Notes under the pieces: generated by a model
What the model was told of the DNA's origin: nothing
The model's input: only the letters and a program-made list of their open reading frames with translations
Database searches by the model: none
Source: Bacteroidota bacterium
Lineage (GTDB): Bacteria; Bacteroidota; Bacteroidia; Cytophagales; Cyclobacteriaceae
Reading direction: 5' to 3'
Assembly: GCA_024280115.1 (NCBI GenBank)
Contig: JAJRQT010000147.1
Location: 1 to 54,541, forward strand
Length of the DNA stretch: 54,541 nucleotides
Program-made: the position numbers and the translations under genes
Part shown: one piece after another, positions 43,633 to 53,301 of the stretch
How the letters are laid out: the number at the start of each line of letters is the position of its first letter
Numbering within the stretch: the first letter of the stretch is position 1

Positions 43633-44592
43633 TTAAGGAAGAATTTCAAGTACCACGTCAACCTTTGGAGTAGCCCATGAAGTTATATCAGTAATAGTAC
43701 TCTCATCTGTAAGGTCAGTCGGAGTTGTGAATGCATTTACAGTTCCCTGGATCGCCATATAAGCTCTTGAATCTACAGGATCAGTAAACTCAGCCATTGT
43801 TGCATTGCTGATATTATAAGGCAGAATAATTGGAATTACATCATCAAATACGAGTTCCAGTGTGAATACAAAAGCATCATCCTTATAGGAAATAGAGGCG
43901 GTTCCAATAGTCGTTTCCGGAGTACCTTCAGTACAGATGGCACCCAGGGTTAAATCTTCATTTACGACAAATGCAAGGGTATCTCCAGATATGGAGCATG
44001 TATTATCATTTGGCACCTGGAATATAAGGCCTTCAATTTCAGTAAGTACAAAGTGTTTCCATACATCTTCCTGAGCTGTTTCTGCTGTTGGCCAGCCAAC
44101 TGGTAATATGATTTCCTTAAAGGGCATTTGCGGTATTCCATCCATGCCTTTCAGTGTAAATCCATCTTCCTGGTTGATGAAGTATTTCCATAAAAGCGTT
44201 TTGCCTACCGGATTAAAATCATCGGAAATGCTGATAGTAATCGTTGCAACAGCATCACTGCTTCCCGCTGAATTTGTAGCAGTAATTACTACCTTATACT
44301 CTCCGAGTACTGATTCTTTTGCAACAGAAAGAATCCCGGTATTGGCGTCAATAGTTACAAAGTCTTTTGTACCAGTATCATCTTTTATCGAATAAGTAGC
44401 CGCATCTCCCTGTACAGCAGGAGTAACACTTCCTTCACTACCTATTGCAACATCAGTGTCCGGATAAGAAATTGTCGGCTTTACCGGTGGAGCAGGAGGA
44501 TCATCATCACTTCCACAGGAGGCGATAAAAACTAAGGTTGAACTTACCATAATGGCAAATACCCATCTTGTCATTTTTTTAAATGTAATCAT
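43633..44592 (-). CDS. Lipoprotein with Ig/cadherin-like domain
   Basis: A 319-residue lipoprotein (lipobox IASC, C26) followed by a Pro-rich linker (DDDPPAPPVKP). An Ig- or cadherin-like domain follows (about 38-125: a putative-Ig pattern ATYSIKDDTG...FVTIDANTGILSVA...VITATNSAG). The rest (130-319) is beta-rich, with two cysteines, and has no domain I can name. It lies 172 bases after susD on the same strand. That position is often held by surface glycan-binding proteins of polysaccharide-utilisation loci, which is the role I infer. Confidence 0.85.
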   Translation of the reverse strand: MITFKKMTRWVFAIMVSSTLVFIASCGSDDDPPAPPVKPTISYPDTDVAIGSEGSVTPAVQGDAATYSIKDDTGTKDFVTIDANTGILSVAKESVLGEYKVVITATNSAGSSDAVATITISISDDFNPVGKTLLWKYFINQEDGFTLKGMDGIPQMPFKEIILPVGWPTAETAQEDVWKHFVLTEIEGLIFQVPNDNTCSISGDTLAFVVNEDLTLGAICTEGTPETTIGTASISYKDDAFVFTLELVFDDVIPIILPYNISNATMAEFTDPVDSRAYMAIQGTVNAFTTPTDLTDESTITDITSWATPKVDVVLEILP

Positions 44593-44764
44593 TGTTTAAA
44601 ATTTAGTTGTGAAAAATTAATTTTTAAGTATTGTATAAATTGTTTGATTGATTTACTAAGGCATTCCGCTTATTGGCTCCTGCCATGGGCGGTCAGGCTC
44701 CTTATCTATATTGAATCGAATAACGTATTAATACACCTATTATTTTTTTGAAATGCAAAATTAA

Positions 44765-46273
44765 TCATTTTCTTCGAATATCCCACCATACTCTGGCTGT
44801 TAGTACATCATCTCCACCAATTCCATTAATTGCATCCTCGACATTAGTATTATTGGTGAGCTTCTCACTTAATGGGTATATTACCCTCGATGGCAACTCA
44901 CCATTAGTCAGGCCGAGTTCAGTTATTACACCATCTCTGGTAGGAATTACAGGATATCCTGTACGACGCATGGTGGCATATGCTTCTGTATAATTTGGAG
45001 CTAAGGATATCCATAGCTGAGTGCCAATTTGCTCAAATTGCTCTTCCTGTGTACCGGAAAGGGTTGCTGTTTCTGTAGCAAGAAATGTGGTGATGTCATC
45101 TTCAGAAACCCCAACTCTTCGCATAGTTAATTCGATTCCCCGTTGATAATGCGCGTTTGCATCTGTACCTCCAAGGCCAAATAATGCACACTCTGCTTGC
45201 AAAAAAGCAATTTCTGCTGCAGTCATCAGATATGTCGGTGTAGCCTTACCTACCAGGTATTCTCCGGGGAACGAATGTTCCTTTTCTATTTCATCAGCAA
45301 ATACAGCATCAACCAATCCATTTACTAAACCTTTGTATGTACCATCATTTATAGTATCTGTATAGATGGAAATTCTTGGATCGTTAGTTGAAGTTAATTG
45401 TGTTACTATTTTATCACTTATCCTGAAATTCCAATAATCGAATGTACCATACCAGGGACTGTATAACTGACTGTTTTCGCCATCAACATTATATGAAACA
45501 GCATTGTGAAGATTGGAAGTCATAAGCGGTTCGCCCAAACTAGCGCTAATAAATCCTGCAGCTTTTCCCGGCTCTACATGTCTCATGCGCATAGCCAACC
45601 TCAGCCTGAGCGAATTTGAAAACCTGAGCCAAAGATCAGAATCATTCTTAAATACAGGGTCTTGGCCAATTAAATTTACAGTTCCTTCGGCTGTTTTGAG
45701 GGTTTCAATATCTGTGGATAGACGGTTAATCATATCTTCATAAATCACATCCTGGGTATCGTAAACAGGCGAAAGTTCACCACTGTTGCCCAAAGCGCCT
45801 TCAAAATAGGGGATACTACCATATGCGTCTGTGAGAATCGAATAGGCCAAAACAGCCATCACATCGGAAACCGCATATTGAAATTCATTCTCTTTTTCCA
45901 TACCCGGGCCGGTAAGCTTCATGATTTCATTATAATACTTTATTTTACTTTGATACTCACTTCCAAATAAAGATTCATATACGCCACCTGTCAGATCTTG
46001 CTGATATTTATCTATCTGACGATCATTTTGGATGCCTACATAATAATGTGCCAATTGAGATCCAACCCTATAATCATAGCTACCAGCGATACCGCTTCTA
46101 AAACTAGCCCTTGCCCCGGAGGCAAATAAATGGGAAGGATCGACGTCTGCAATTCCATTCGGATTGGTATTTACTTCTTCAAATCGTTCATCACAGGCAC
46201 CCAATCCTATTGTGAAGATTGCAACTATAAAGAGTTTACTATATGTTTTCATGTTTATATTCTTTTTCATCAT
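44765..46273 (-). CDS. SusD/RagB-like outer-membrane lipoprotein
   Basis: A lipoprotein of about 502 residues of the second SusD-like family. The lipobox is LGAC, followed by DERFEEVNTNPNGIADVDPSHLFASG, and the chain is mainly helical (tetratricopeptide-like). The first in-frame codon upstream is TTG, so I place the start at the adjacent ATG; an ATG seven codons further in is possible. SusD-like proteins cap the SusC barrel and bind the ligand for import. It follows susC by 10 bases and shares its transcript. Confidence 0.93.
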   Translation of the reverse strand: MMKKNINMKTYSKLFIVAIFTIGLGACDERFEEVNTNPNGIADVDPSHLFASGARASFRSGIAGSYDYRVGSQLAHYYVGIQNDRQIDKYQQDLTGGVYESLFGSEYQSKIKYYNEIMKLTGPGMEKENEFQYAVSDVMAVLAYSILTDAYGSIPYFEGALGNSGELSPVYDTQDVIYEDMINRLSTDIETLKTAEGTVNLIGQDPVFKNDSDLWLRFSNSLRLRLAMRMRHVEPGKAAGFISASLGEPLMTSNLHNAVSYNVDGENSQLYSPWYGTFDYWNFRISDKIVTQLTSTNDPRISIYTDTINDGTYKGLVNGLVDAVFADEIEKEHSFPGEYLVGKATPTYLMTAAEIAFLQAECALFGLGGTDANAHYQRGIELTMRRVGVSEDDITTFLATETATLSGTQEEQFEQIGTQLWISLAPNYTEAYATMRRTGYPVIPTRDGVITELGLTNGELPSRVIYPLSEKLTNNTNVEDAINGIGGDDVLTARVWWDIRRK

Positions 46274-46283
46274 CAAATGGATT

Positions 46284-49200
46284 TTAGAAATTTACCCTTA
46301 AATTAAAACCAATGGATCTTGTCGAAGGCAAAGTGCTCTGCTCTATACCATTACCTGTATTTCCACTACTATAGCCCGCTTCCGGATCTATATGATCAGC
46401 CGGTCTATAGAAAAAGAATAAATTTCTTCCGGTCGCAGTCAATGTCAGATTGGTCATTTTTAATTTACTTACCCATGCTCTTGGGAAACTATAGCTTAAA
46501 GATGCTTCTCTCATTCTGATATTGGAGGCGTCCAATACCGAACCTGTAATGACACTATTCAGGTATGGTAAATATCCTCTAAATGCCGGGTCAGAAAGTG
46601 GTGTTGTATTTGGCTCGCCGGTACTTTCAATAATACCTTCAAACATATAACCATCTGGTTCTACATCAGGTATTGGAAATCCATTTTTATCATGAGTATC
46701 AAACCATTCCGCTCGGCCCTCCAGGGTCTCCACATCTGTACCCCATAACATTTTATATGTTTTGCCCCAGGAATAAATCTCTGAACCCATTGTTCCGTCT
46801 ATGAGAAAATTCAGTGTAAAGTTTTTGTAGGCAAACGTATTTGAAAAACCAAATATGTAATCGGGATTAATACTGCCATGAACCGTTAATTCACCTTGTT
46901 GAGGATGCCCACGGTCAGTGAGTAGAAGTTTGCCTTCCTCATTTCTTTTATAATCAAAGCCAACAATTTCGCCGTATTCGTGGCCTGGAGTAGCCATAAT
47001 TTTGGCATGCCAGGCCCCATTAAGCTGGATAGCTTCCAAATCGGGATGTACGCTTTTCACAAGCGACCAGTTTTTAGTATAGGTAAGAATTGAATTCCAT
47101 GTAAATCCACCAGGCAAATCAAGGACTAAAGCATTCAATTGCAATTCAATACCACTATTTTGCAGCTCGCCGGAATTTAATCTCTTTGAAGAATAGGCCG
47201 TTGATTTAGGTATTGGAACCGGCATAATCTGGTTTTTCGCCAAACTATAGTAGTATGTAATATCAAACATCAACCGGTCTTTAAAAAGGCCCAACTCTGT
47301 TCCGATTTCCCATGTATTCGTAATTTCCGGTAGCAATTCCGGTGTTAAAAGACTGCCCGGGATGCTCACCATGCTGTATGGCAATGGGGACTGAACTACT
47401 CCATATACCGTTTCCAACTGATATGCTCCGGTATCATTACCGGTTTGTGCAACTGATCCTCTCAGTTTACCAGTGGAAAAAATTGAGGAAAGATCAAATG
47501 TATTTGTGAACAGCCAGCTTAAATTTGCAGAATAGTAATTGAATTGGTTATTATCTAAAGGTAGTGTTGAAGACCAATCACTTCTGTAGGTAAGATCGAG
47601 ATATAGGTCATCGCCATATGATACATTACCTAAACCGTAGAGTGAGGCAACTTCCTTTTGCCAACTCCCTTCATTGGTATAATATTCACTCATATTCGAG
47701 ATATGATAGTAACTTGGAATCTGCATTCCCCGACCACTTTGGTTGATATAATTCCCACGTTCTACCCTGTAATTCCCACCAAAATTAACTCCATAGCTAA
47801 TCTTACCTCTGCTATTATTATAAGACAAAAGAAAATCCGAATTCCACTCAAATCCTTTTGATATGCTATGGTTGTATCCCCCGGTTCCATCATAGGCTGT
47901 ATATGAACCTCTATTTACCCAGTTTTTATCTTCCAATGAAAACTGGTCCAAACCTGTTCTTAACAGTAAATCCCACTTTTCATTGAAAATTGTTTTTACC
48001 GACAATGACGTTTGATATCTGTCTTTGATATCATTGTTTCCCTGGTTATCCAGTGTCCAATATGGGTTACCAAATGTCACATCTTTTGCCCAGGTCATTT
48101 CATTTCCATCTTCATCAACAGTATTGTTTTTCAAACTTTCGGAGGTGATATTTCTCGGTAGTATCGCAAAACTCAATGGCGCATTTCCACCATTTTCCCT
48201 TAGTTGCGGCCTATTCTTAATATTATGATGGACATAGGTCACCTTGGCATCTATCTCAAATATTTCTTTTATCTTTGAAAAACCTCTTACGTTAAATGTT
48301 TGACGTGATAAATCATTGCCAGGTGAGATGCCTTTAGACCTTTGATCCGTTAGAGAAACTCTTAAGGAAGAATTTTCATTGGCTGCCTCCAAATTGATGT
48401 TATTAACAAGCGAACTTCCGGTTCTGAGATAATCGAGAAGCTGGTCATTCTGAGACGCGTATGGAGTTCTTTCACCAGTCCAGTCAACCCTCATGGTACT
48501 ATCCATCTTTGGGCCATAACTCCAGATATTTGGGTGATCCAGTACGGTATAATTAGGATTTCTGATCGGGTACTGACCTCTTAAACCTCCCTGTCCGTAA
48601 ACATTCTGGAGATTCGGTAGTACTAAGGGAGATTCTGTTGTGTATGAAGTGCTGAAACCAAGACCTATTCCTGATCCCAGCGTGCCTTTTTTAGTGGTTA
48701 TCAATATAACGCCATTTGCTCCCCGGCTCCCATATACCGCCGCCGCTCCAGCGCCTTTAAGTACAGAAATAGATTCGATATCTTCTGCGTTGATATCAGC
48801 CAATGCATCTCCTCCATCTGTGTTAGGACTGTTTCCATTGTTAAAACCGGCAGGCATTGGAATGCCATCAATTACAAAAAGCGGTCGGTTGTTCCCAAGC
48901 ATTGATGATACCCCTCGTAGTACAACTCTACTCGAACCGCCAACACCTGTCGATGATTCAGTAATTTGGAGGCCTGCTACCTTACCAGACAGGGCATTGA
49001 CAAAATTATCTGCTTTTACCTTATTGACTTCTTCACCGCTTACCTGGCTCACAGAATATCCCAAAGACTCCTTGTCGCGCTCGATACTCAAACCGACCAC
49101 CACAATTTCGTTAAGCGCCTCAATGCTTTCGGCCAATACTATATCAACCACACTTTGATTCCCTACTTCAACATCTTCAGAGACATAACCTACATAAGAG

Positions 49201-49727
49201 AATACGAGTATTGGGTTTTCTCCTTCAACAATCAGTGAATAATTTCCTTCAATATCCGTGATCGTTCCTGTCTGTGAGTCTTTCACTACAACGTTAACAC
49301 CGGGAATTCCTTCTCCATCCATCATGGATGTAACGCGGCCTGTCACCGTTTTTGTCTGTGAGACATAAGCCGGAGAAATGACAATTAAATTGTCCTCTAA
49401 AACCTGGTACCGTATCCCGGATTGACTTGAGATCTCTGCCAGCACGGCTTCTACAGATTGATTGTCAGAAGTAATATTTATTTTTTGGTTCAGATCTATA
49501 AGGTCATCACTATAAAAAAATCTGTAGTCGCTCTTCTCCTGAATCTCGTTGAAGATTTCTTTTACAGGTTTGTTGCTGGCTTCTATTGACACCCTGTCGG
49601 TTTGCGAATATGCAGATGCTGCCACCTGCATGATGCTCGCAAAAATTAAATAAGCTGTTAGTCTCATTGCAAAATACTTTTTAACCGGTCTATATAGAAT
49701 AAATCGGTATAATGTAAAAATTTTCAT
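46284..49727 (-). CDS. SusC/RagA TonB-linked outer-membrane transporter with STN domain
   Basis: A 1147-residue outer-membrane transporter. The order is a signal peptide (about 1-42), an STN secretin/TonB N-terminal domain (about 45-115), a carboxypeptidase-regulatory-like domain (about 128-203), then the plug with EIVVVGLSIERDKESLGYSVSQV as TonB-box region (about 208-232) and VLKGAGAAAVYGSRGANGVILITTKKG (about 324-350), and a 22-strand barrel ending ...RSIGFNLRVNF. The STN domain is the part that signals to an anti-sigma factor, matching the FecR and sigma genes just upstream. The substrate is unknown; the GH5 enzyme nearby suggests a glycan or glycolipid fragment. Confidence 0.95.
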   Translation of the reverse strand: MKIFTLYRFILYRPVKKYFAMRLTAYLIFASIMQVAASAYSQTDRVSIEASNKPVKEIFNEIQEKSDYRFFYSDDLIDLNQKINITSDNQSVEAVLAEISSQSGIRYQVLEDNLIVISPAYVSQTKTVTGRVTSMMDGEGIPGVNVVVKDSQTGTITDIEGNYSLIVEGENPILVFSYVGYVSEDVEVGNQSVVDIVLAESIEALNEIVVVGLSIERDKESLGYSVSQVSGEEVNKVKADNFVNALSGKVAGLQITESSTGVGGSSRVVLRGVSSMLGNNRPLFVIDGIPMPAGFNNGNSPNTDGGDALADINAEDIESISVLKGAGAAAVYGSRGANGVILITTKKGTLGSGIGLGFSTSYTTESPLVLPNLQNVYGQGGLRGQYPIRNPNYTVLDHPNIWSYGPKMDSTMRVDWTGERTPYASQNDQLLDYLRTGSSLVNNINLEAANENSSLRVSLTDQRSKGISPGNDLSRQTFNVRGFSKIKEIFEIDAKVTYVHHNIKNRPQLRENGGNAPLSFAILPRNITSESLKNNTVDEDGNEMTWAKDVTFGNPYWTLDNQGNNDIKDRYQTSLSVKTIFNEKWDLLLRTGLDQFSLEDKNWVNRGSYTAYDGTGGYNHSISKGFEWNSDFLLSYNNSRGKISYGVNFGGNYRVERGNYINQSGRGMQIPSYYHISNMSEYYTNEGSWQKEVASLYGLGNVSYGDDLYLDLTYRSDWSSTLPLDNNQFNYYSANLSWLFTNTFDLSSIFSTGKLRGSVAQTGNDTGAYQLETVYGVVQSPLPYSMVSIPGSLLTPELLPEITNTWEIGTELGLFKDRLMFDITYYYSLAKNQIMPVPIPKSTAYSSKRLNSGELQNSGIELQLNALVLDLPGGFTWNSILTYTKNWSLVKSVHPDLEAIQLNGAWHAKIMATPGHEYGEIVGFDYKRNEEGKLLLTDRGHPQQGELTVHGSINPDYIFGFSNTFAYKNFTLNFLIDGTMGSEIYSWGKTYKMLWGTDVETLEGRAEWFDTHDKNGFPIPDVEPDGYMFEGIIESTGEPNTTPLSDPAFRGYLPYLNSVITGSVLDASNIRMREASLSYSFPRAWVSKLKMTNLTLTATGRNLFFFYRPADHIDPEAGYSSGNTGNGIEQSTLPSTRSIGFNLRVNF

Positions 49728-49858
49728 ATTTTTATAACAGTTTCGGTTAAAATACTAAGTGTCTTTATTATTCAATAACTGAAATCAATGCAACCGGAAA
49801 ATATTGGCGTATTTTTCGGTTTTTTTCAGCTAAATTTTATTCTAAATCATCACCTCTC

Positions 49859-50956
49859 TTAAATTTTCCTTATCCAAATCTCCCGCTCTTCAATTTTATA
49901 ATCAACCGAAGACGCTAGTTTGATGGCTTCCATCACTTGCTCTATAGTTTCATTCTTAATAGTACCCGTAAATTTGTATTGCTTAATCTCCTCGTCCTCA
50001 AAATGTATTTTTACATTGTATCTCCTCTCCAGTTTCACAGCTAGTTTTATCATGGGCTCACCTTTGATAATTAGCTGACCATCCTTCCATGATGTAAACC
50101 TATCGGTGTCGATACGTTTTGAAAGGACCAATTTCGCCTTTCTAACCGGTAAATTTTCTATCTTTCTCTGTGGGATTTCATTGGGTGTAATATTTTCCTG
50201 TTCTTTATACAATACGATCCTTTCATTGGCCTTCATTTTTATTTCTTTCCCAGCGACCTTGCTGTTTGTCGAATTGTTTATGATGCTGATCGAACCTTCC
50301 ACCAATGTAGTTTCTACAGTGTTTTCGTCAGGGTATGACTTCACGTTGAACCTTGTTCCAAAAACTTTCACAGTGATGTCGGATGTTTTCACTAAAAACT
50401 GCCTGCTTTTGTCCTTAGCCACCTCGAAAAAGGCTTCTCCATCCAAAAAAACTTCTCTTTTGTCTTTAGAAAATTTCATTGGATATCTCAATCTGGAATC
50501 TGCATTTAACCAAATTTTGCTTCCATCCGGTAAATTGATTGTTGTATTGCTGCCTGAAGGTGTTTCAATAATATTGTAGGCGACCTGGCCATTGTCAATA
50601 GAATTCATACCTTCAAAAACAAACCAAGACACGGCGAATCCAAGTATAAAAACCGCAGCAACTTTAAGAATCCAATTATAGTGCAAAACCCTCGTGTTTG
50701 ATCTGCCGATCTCATTACTTTTTTCTTTTTGTTCAGTCTGTTCCAGTATTCTTCTCAAATCATTTTCTATCATTTTTGAATCAAGCTCTTTTTCCAACTC
50801 AATAGAATTCCACATATCTCTGATTTGCTCAAAATACTTTTTATTATCAGAATCCATCGAAATCCAATTCTCAAGGTGACCAATGTCTTCCTTGCTGGCT
50901 TCATTCATCAAAAATCTAACAATGATATTGTTATAAAAATCTTTACTTTCAATCAT
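49859..50956 (-). CDS. FecR-type anti-sigma factor
   Basis: A 365-residue inner-membrane anti-sigma factor. An N-terminal cytoplasmic helix bundle (about 1-85, NEASKEDIGHLENWI) precedes one membrane segment (about 93-112). A periplasmic FecR domain follows (about 130-230: LPDGSKIWLNADSRLRYP, FLDGEAFFEV, FGTRFNVKSYPDE), then a C-terminal STN-like DUF4974 (about 285-365). It should relay the state of the neighbouring SusC to the ECF sigma factor 45 bases upstream. The 131-base gap to susC probably holds the sigma-dependent susC promoter. Confidence 0.95.
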   Translation of the reverse strand: MIESKDFYNNIIVRFLMNEASKEDIGHLENWISMDSDNKKYFEQIRDMWNSIELEKELDSKMIENDLRRILEQTEQKEKSNEIGRSNTRVLHYNWILKVAAVFILGFAVSWFVFEGMNSIDNGQVAYNIIETPSGSNTTINLPDGSKIWLNADSRLRYPMKFSKDKREVFLDGEAFFEVAKDKSRQFLVKTSDITVKVFGTRFNVKSYPDENTVETTLVEGSISIINNSTNSKVAGKEIKMKANERIVLYKEQENITPNEIPQRKIENLPVRKAKLVLSKRIDTDRFTSWKDGQLIIKGEPMIKLAVKLERRYNVKIHFEDEEIKQYKFTGTIKNETIEQVMEAIKLASSVDYKIEEREIWIRKI

Positions 50957-51001
50957 TCTTCCCCTGTAATATATCTAAGGCAACCTCCAGGCATTTACTA
51001 C

Positions 51002-51610
51002 TTACAAGAAATAAAAACTTTTGATCATGATAATGAAAAGACCGGTTGCATATGTTAAATGCGGTTTGAGGTTTTCCTTCAATATCTTTAATGCCCGGTA
51101 TATCTGTGCCTCAACTGTTCTCGGAGAAATAGCATATATTTCAGCAATCTCCTTATTTTTCAGGCCCCGGAATCTGCTCATTTTAAAAATATTCCCACAT
51201 TGCTCGGGGAGGGTTTCAATAACAGATTCGATTCTTTCGGAAAGGTCGCGGTGTACCAGTAATTCGTATGCCTCCCCTGAGAAAGAACTTGTATAGGCAT
51301 CTTCATTGATGTTGATCAGGAACTCATTTATATAATTTTCCTTTGTCGACGCTCTTTTCAAATAATTTATGCAAGCATTGTGCACTGCTCTGAAAAGATA
51401 TGAAGAGATTGATTTTTCAATTTTTAGATTTTGTCTTTTATCCCAAAGATAAATGAAAACATCCTGCACCTGGTCACGGGCAATTTCAGTATCCATTACA
51501 AATTTTTTGGCGTACAAAACCAGGTTCTTGTAATTCTTCAGGAAAAGCTGCTCGTAAACTGCCTTGTCTCCTTCACGTAATTTAAAAATAATCTCTCTCT
51601 CCGAAATCAC
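51002..51610 (-). CDS. ECF RNA polymerase sigma-70 factor
   Basis: A 202-residue ECF sigma factor of the Bacteroidota type. Region 2 (about 15-80) contains AKKFVMDTEIARDQVQDVFIYLWDKR, and region 4 (about 120-185) contains LPEQCGNIFKMSRFRGLKNKEIAEIYAISPRTVEAQIYRALKIL. The start is GTG, because an in-frame stop lies four codons upstream and no ATG is available. A hydrophobic tail (about 188-202) is unusual. It is first in the sigma - FecR - SusC - SusD - lipoprotein run. Confidence 0.94.
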   Translation of the reverse strand: MISEREIIFKLREGDKAVYEQLFLKNYKNLVLYAKKFVMDTEIARDQVQDVFIYLWDKRQNLKIEKSISSYLFRAVHNACINYLKRASTKENYINEFLININEDAYTSSFSGEAYELLVHRDLSERIESVIETLPEQCGNIFKMSRFRGLKNKEIAEIYAISPRTVEAQIYRALKILKENLKPHLTYATGLFIIMIKSFYFL

Positions 51611-51680
51611 AATTGAAATTCAATTTTAGAAAAGACTCTATAGTCTGCGGCTAGGTGGGCTGATTATATTTAATCAAGTG

Positions 51681-51688
51681 CAAATGTA
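51681..51688 (-). promoter_or_regulatory. Candidate -7 box for the ECF sigma gene
   Basis: TACATTTG on the minus strand matches TAnnTTTG and predicts a leader of about 65 bases before the GTG start. No clear -33 element is present at the right spacing. Confidence 0.4.
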
Positions 51689-51952
51689 AGATATTCAATT
51701 GTTTAATTTGAGATTTTGTTATCTATTTTGATTTGACAAAGGATTCGGAGCATTTAAATGTGAGAAAAATATTAAATACCACGAGCATAATAAATATGAC
51801 CATAGAAGTGAAAACGCCTATAGAATTTATGCTATCAACAATAATAATTCCTGAAATTTGACCTGTTAGGAGGATAATTCTCTAGGAAATAGATTTCGGG
51901 GGGGTAATTTTTTTCTGCGTCATATTGAAATCAAAATTATAGTTTTTATTCT

Positions 51953-51975
51953 GGTCTGTGAGCCACAGACCATGG
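51953..51975. repeat. Dispersed hairpin repeat, second copy
   Basis: GGTCTGTG-AGC-CACAGACC (51953-51971) is a perfect 8-base stem with a 3-base loop, followed by ATGG. Its core repeats at 19168-19189, where the loop is the complementary GCT and the CATGG flank is kept on the same side. Confidence 0.65.
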
Positions 51976-51990
51976 AAAAGAAGGGATAAT

Positions 51991-52101
51991 GTTTTTGTAT
52001 TCGGGAACTACCAAGGCTCAGAACATCTCCGAACTTTAGGAAATGCAGCTATTAACCCGGCGATCATTGAATATGACAAGTTCAATTTAAAAAAGAATCA
52101 A
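51991..52101 (+). pseudogene. Possible remnant of an outer-membrane receptor gene
   Basis: One frame is open here without a start codon. It begins VFVFGNYQGSEHLRTLGN and continues AAINPAIIEYDKFNL. The FxNYQG stretch resembles the plug-to-barrel region of carboxypeptidase-domain TonB receptors. It is bounded by repeats on both sides. Only about 37 codons survive, so chance is a serious alternative. Confidence 0.2.
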
Positions 52102-52104
52102 ATT

Positions 52105-52151
52105 CCCCTCCACGCTGTCGCTGAAGTTTTAGCGTAGGCGCCTTGGAGGGG
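52105..52151. repeat. Short GC-richer inverted repeat
   Basis: CCCCTCCA (52105-52112) pairs with TGGAGGGG (52144-52151), and inside it ACGCT (52112-52116) pairs with AGCGT (52131-52135). The composition is unlike the AT-rich surroundings and resembles the palindromic elements at 367-503 and 19100-19240. Confidence 0.5.
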
Positions 52152-52544
52152 TTAGGGGTGTGTTTTTGGAGGTTACGCAAATATTTATAATCACAAACAA
52201 TACCCATCAGGTTAATAAAACCCATAAACATATCGTATGATCAAACACCTCAAAGAAGGTGGCAGATAACCTGTGCCCTGAATCTTCTAAAAATCGAAAA
52301 TCTAAGACTATTTCAACAAATGGTATTCACACAGTTCATGAAATGTTCTGGTATTGGAAAATTTACTTTCACTCAACTCGTAGAATTTCTGAAAACCTTT
52401 GCCAATGACAGAAAATCAAATGATTGAAATTACACAGGTATTCCCCTGACAATAGCCCCCAATAGGTTTGTTCAACAAATGGAAAAATTTAGTGGGATCC
52501 CCTGGACCCACGTAAATTTGATTCCATATTATTGTACACCGTTT

Positions 52545-53048
52545 TTAATTCAGTTCAAATAAATAAATCCAATATTTTTTTCCTAAATACTCGATTTCTT
52601 TAGTTTTTTTAAAACCTCTTTTTTCATAGATAGCTCTTGCAGAATCCATAAATTCAGATGTATGAAGTGCAATATACTTTTCGTTAGTCTCTTTTGCATA
52701 ATCCATACCTAAGTCAGTCAATTTTTTGCCAATTCCGTTTCCTCTAAATTCTGTATTCACACCTAAAAATCGAATATAGCTCCAATTTTCTTGGAACAGT
52801 TCAGTAGGATTTCCACTCGGAACTAAATAAATCATTCCAATTATGTCTGATTCCTTTTCGCAAACAAAAACTGTACTTTGTTTAATCAACATGGTTAAGT
52901 TAGCATTGCTTTCAAGAAAAGAATTCATTTTATTCCAATTCGTACTGGTCAGTACTTTAGAAAACTCCGAATAAGATTCTATTCCAAGTGATTTAAGTTT
53001 ATCAAAATCAAATGAATTAGCTTTTCTATATATTAAATCTTTTCTCAA
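52545..53048 (-). CDS. GNAT family N-acetyltransferase
   Basis: A 167-residue acetyltransferase. The acetyl-CoA pyrophosphate loop is R102-G-N-G-I-G107 after the FLGVNTEF strand, and the C-terminal ARAIYEKRGFKKTKEIEYLGKKYWIY segment is typical of the fold. The start is TTG, because an in-frame stop lies just upstream and the first ATG is too far inside. The acceptor substrate is unknown. It is a single gene flanked by gaps on both sides, consistent with an accessory gene. Confidence 0.88.
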   Translation of the reverse strand: MRKDLIYRKANSFDFDKLKSLGIESYSEFSKVLTSTNWNKMNSFLESNANLTMLIKQSTVFVCEKESDIIGMIYLVPSGNPTELFQENWSYIRFLGVNTEFRGNGIGKKLTDLGMDYAKETNEKYIALHTSEFMDSARAIYEKRGFKKTKEIEYLGKKYWIYLFELN

Positions 53049-53301
53049 GTTTGGTCAAATGGTGTACAACGGTTTGAATAAGAATAGTAGCGGATTCTAA
53101 GGCACTGACCTTTCAATTTATCATTAAACTTTGTACAAAGGTATGACCTTAGAAATTAGCACTAAAACCGCTATTATTTTTATACAGTATTCTATGGCGT
53201 TTTCCTTTATTTTTCATTTCTTGATTATAGTCAATGAATAAGATAAAGTAAGAATATAGGTTTGCAGAAACAAATAGATACAATTATTAAGTTTGTAAAC
53301 T

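Larger units (their letters stand above)
51611..52544. other. Repeat-rich gap between the sigma factor and GNAT genes
   Basis: This 934-base gap has no intact gene. It contains a -7 box for the sigma gene (51681-51688), a hairpin repeat (51953-51975), a possible gene remnant (51991-52101) and an inverted repeat (52105-52151). From 52160 to 52544 I see only AT-rich non-coding sequence. Confidence 0.45.
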
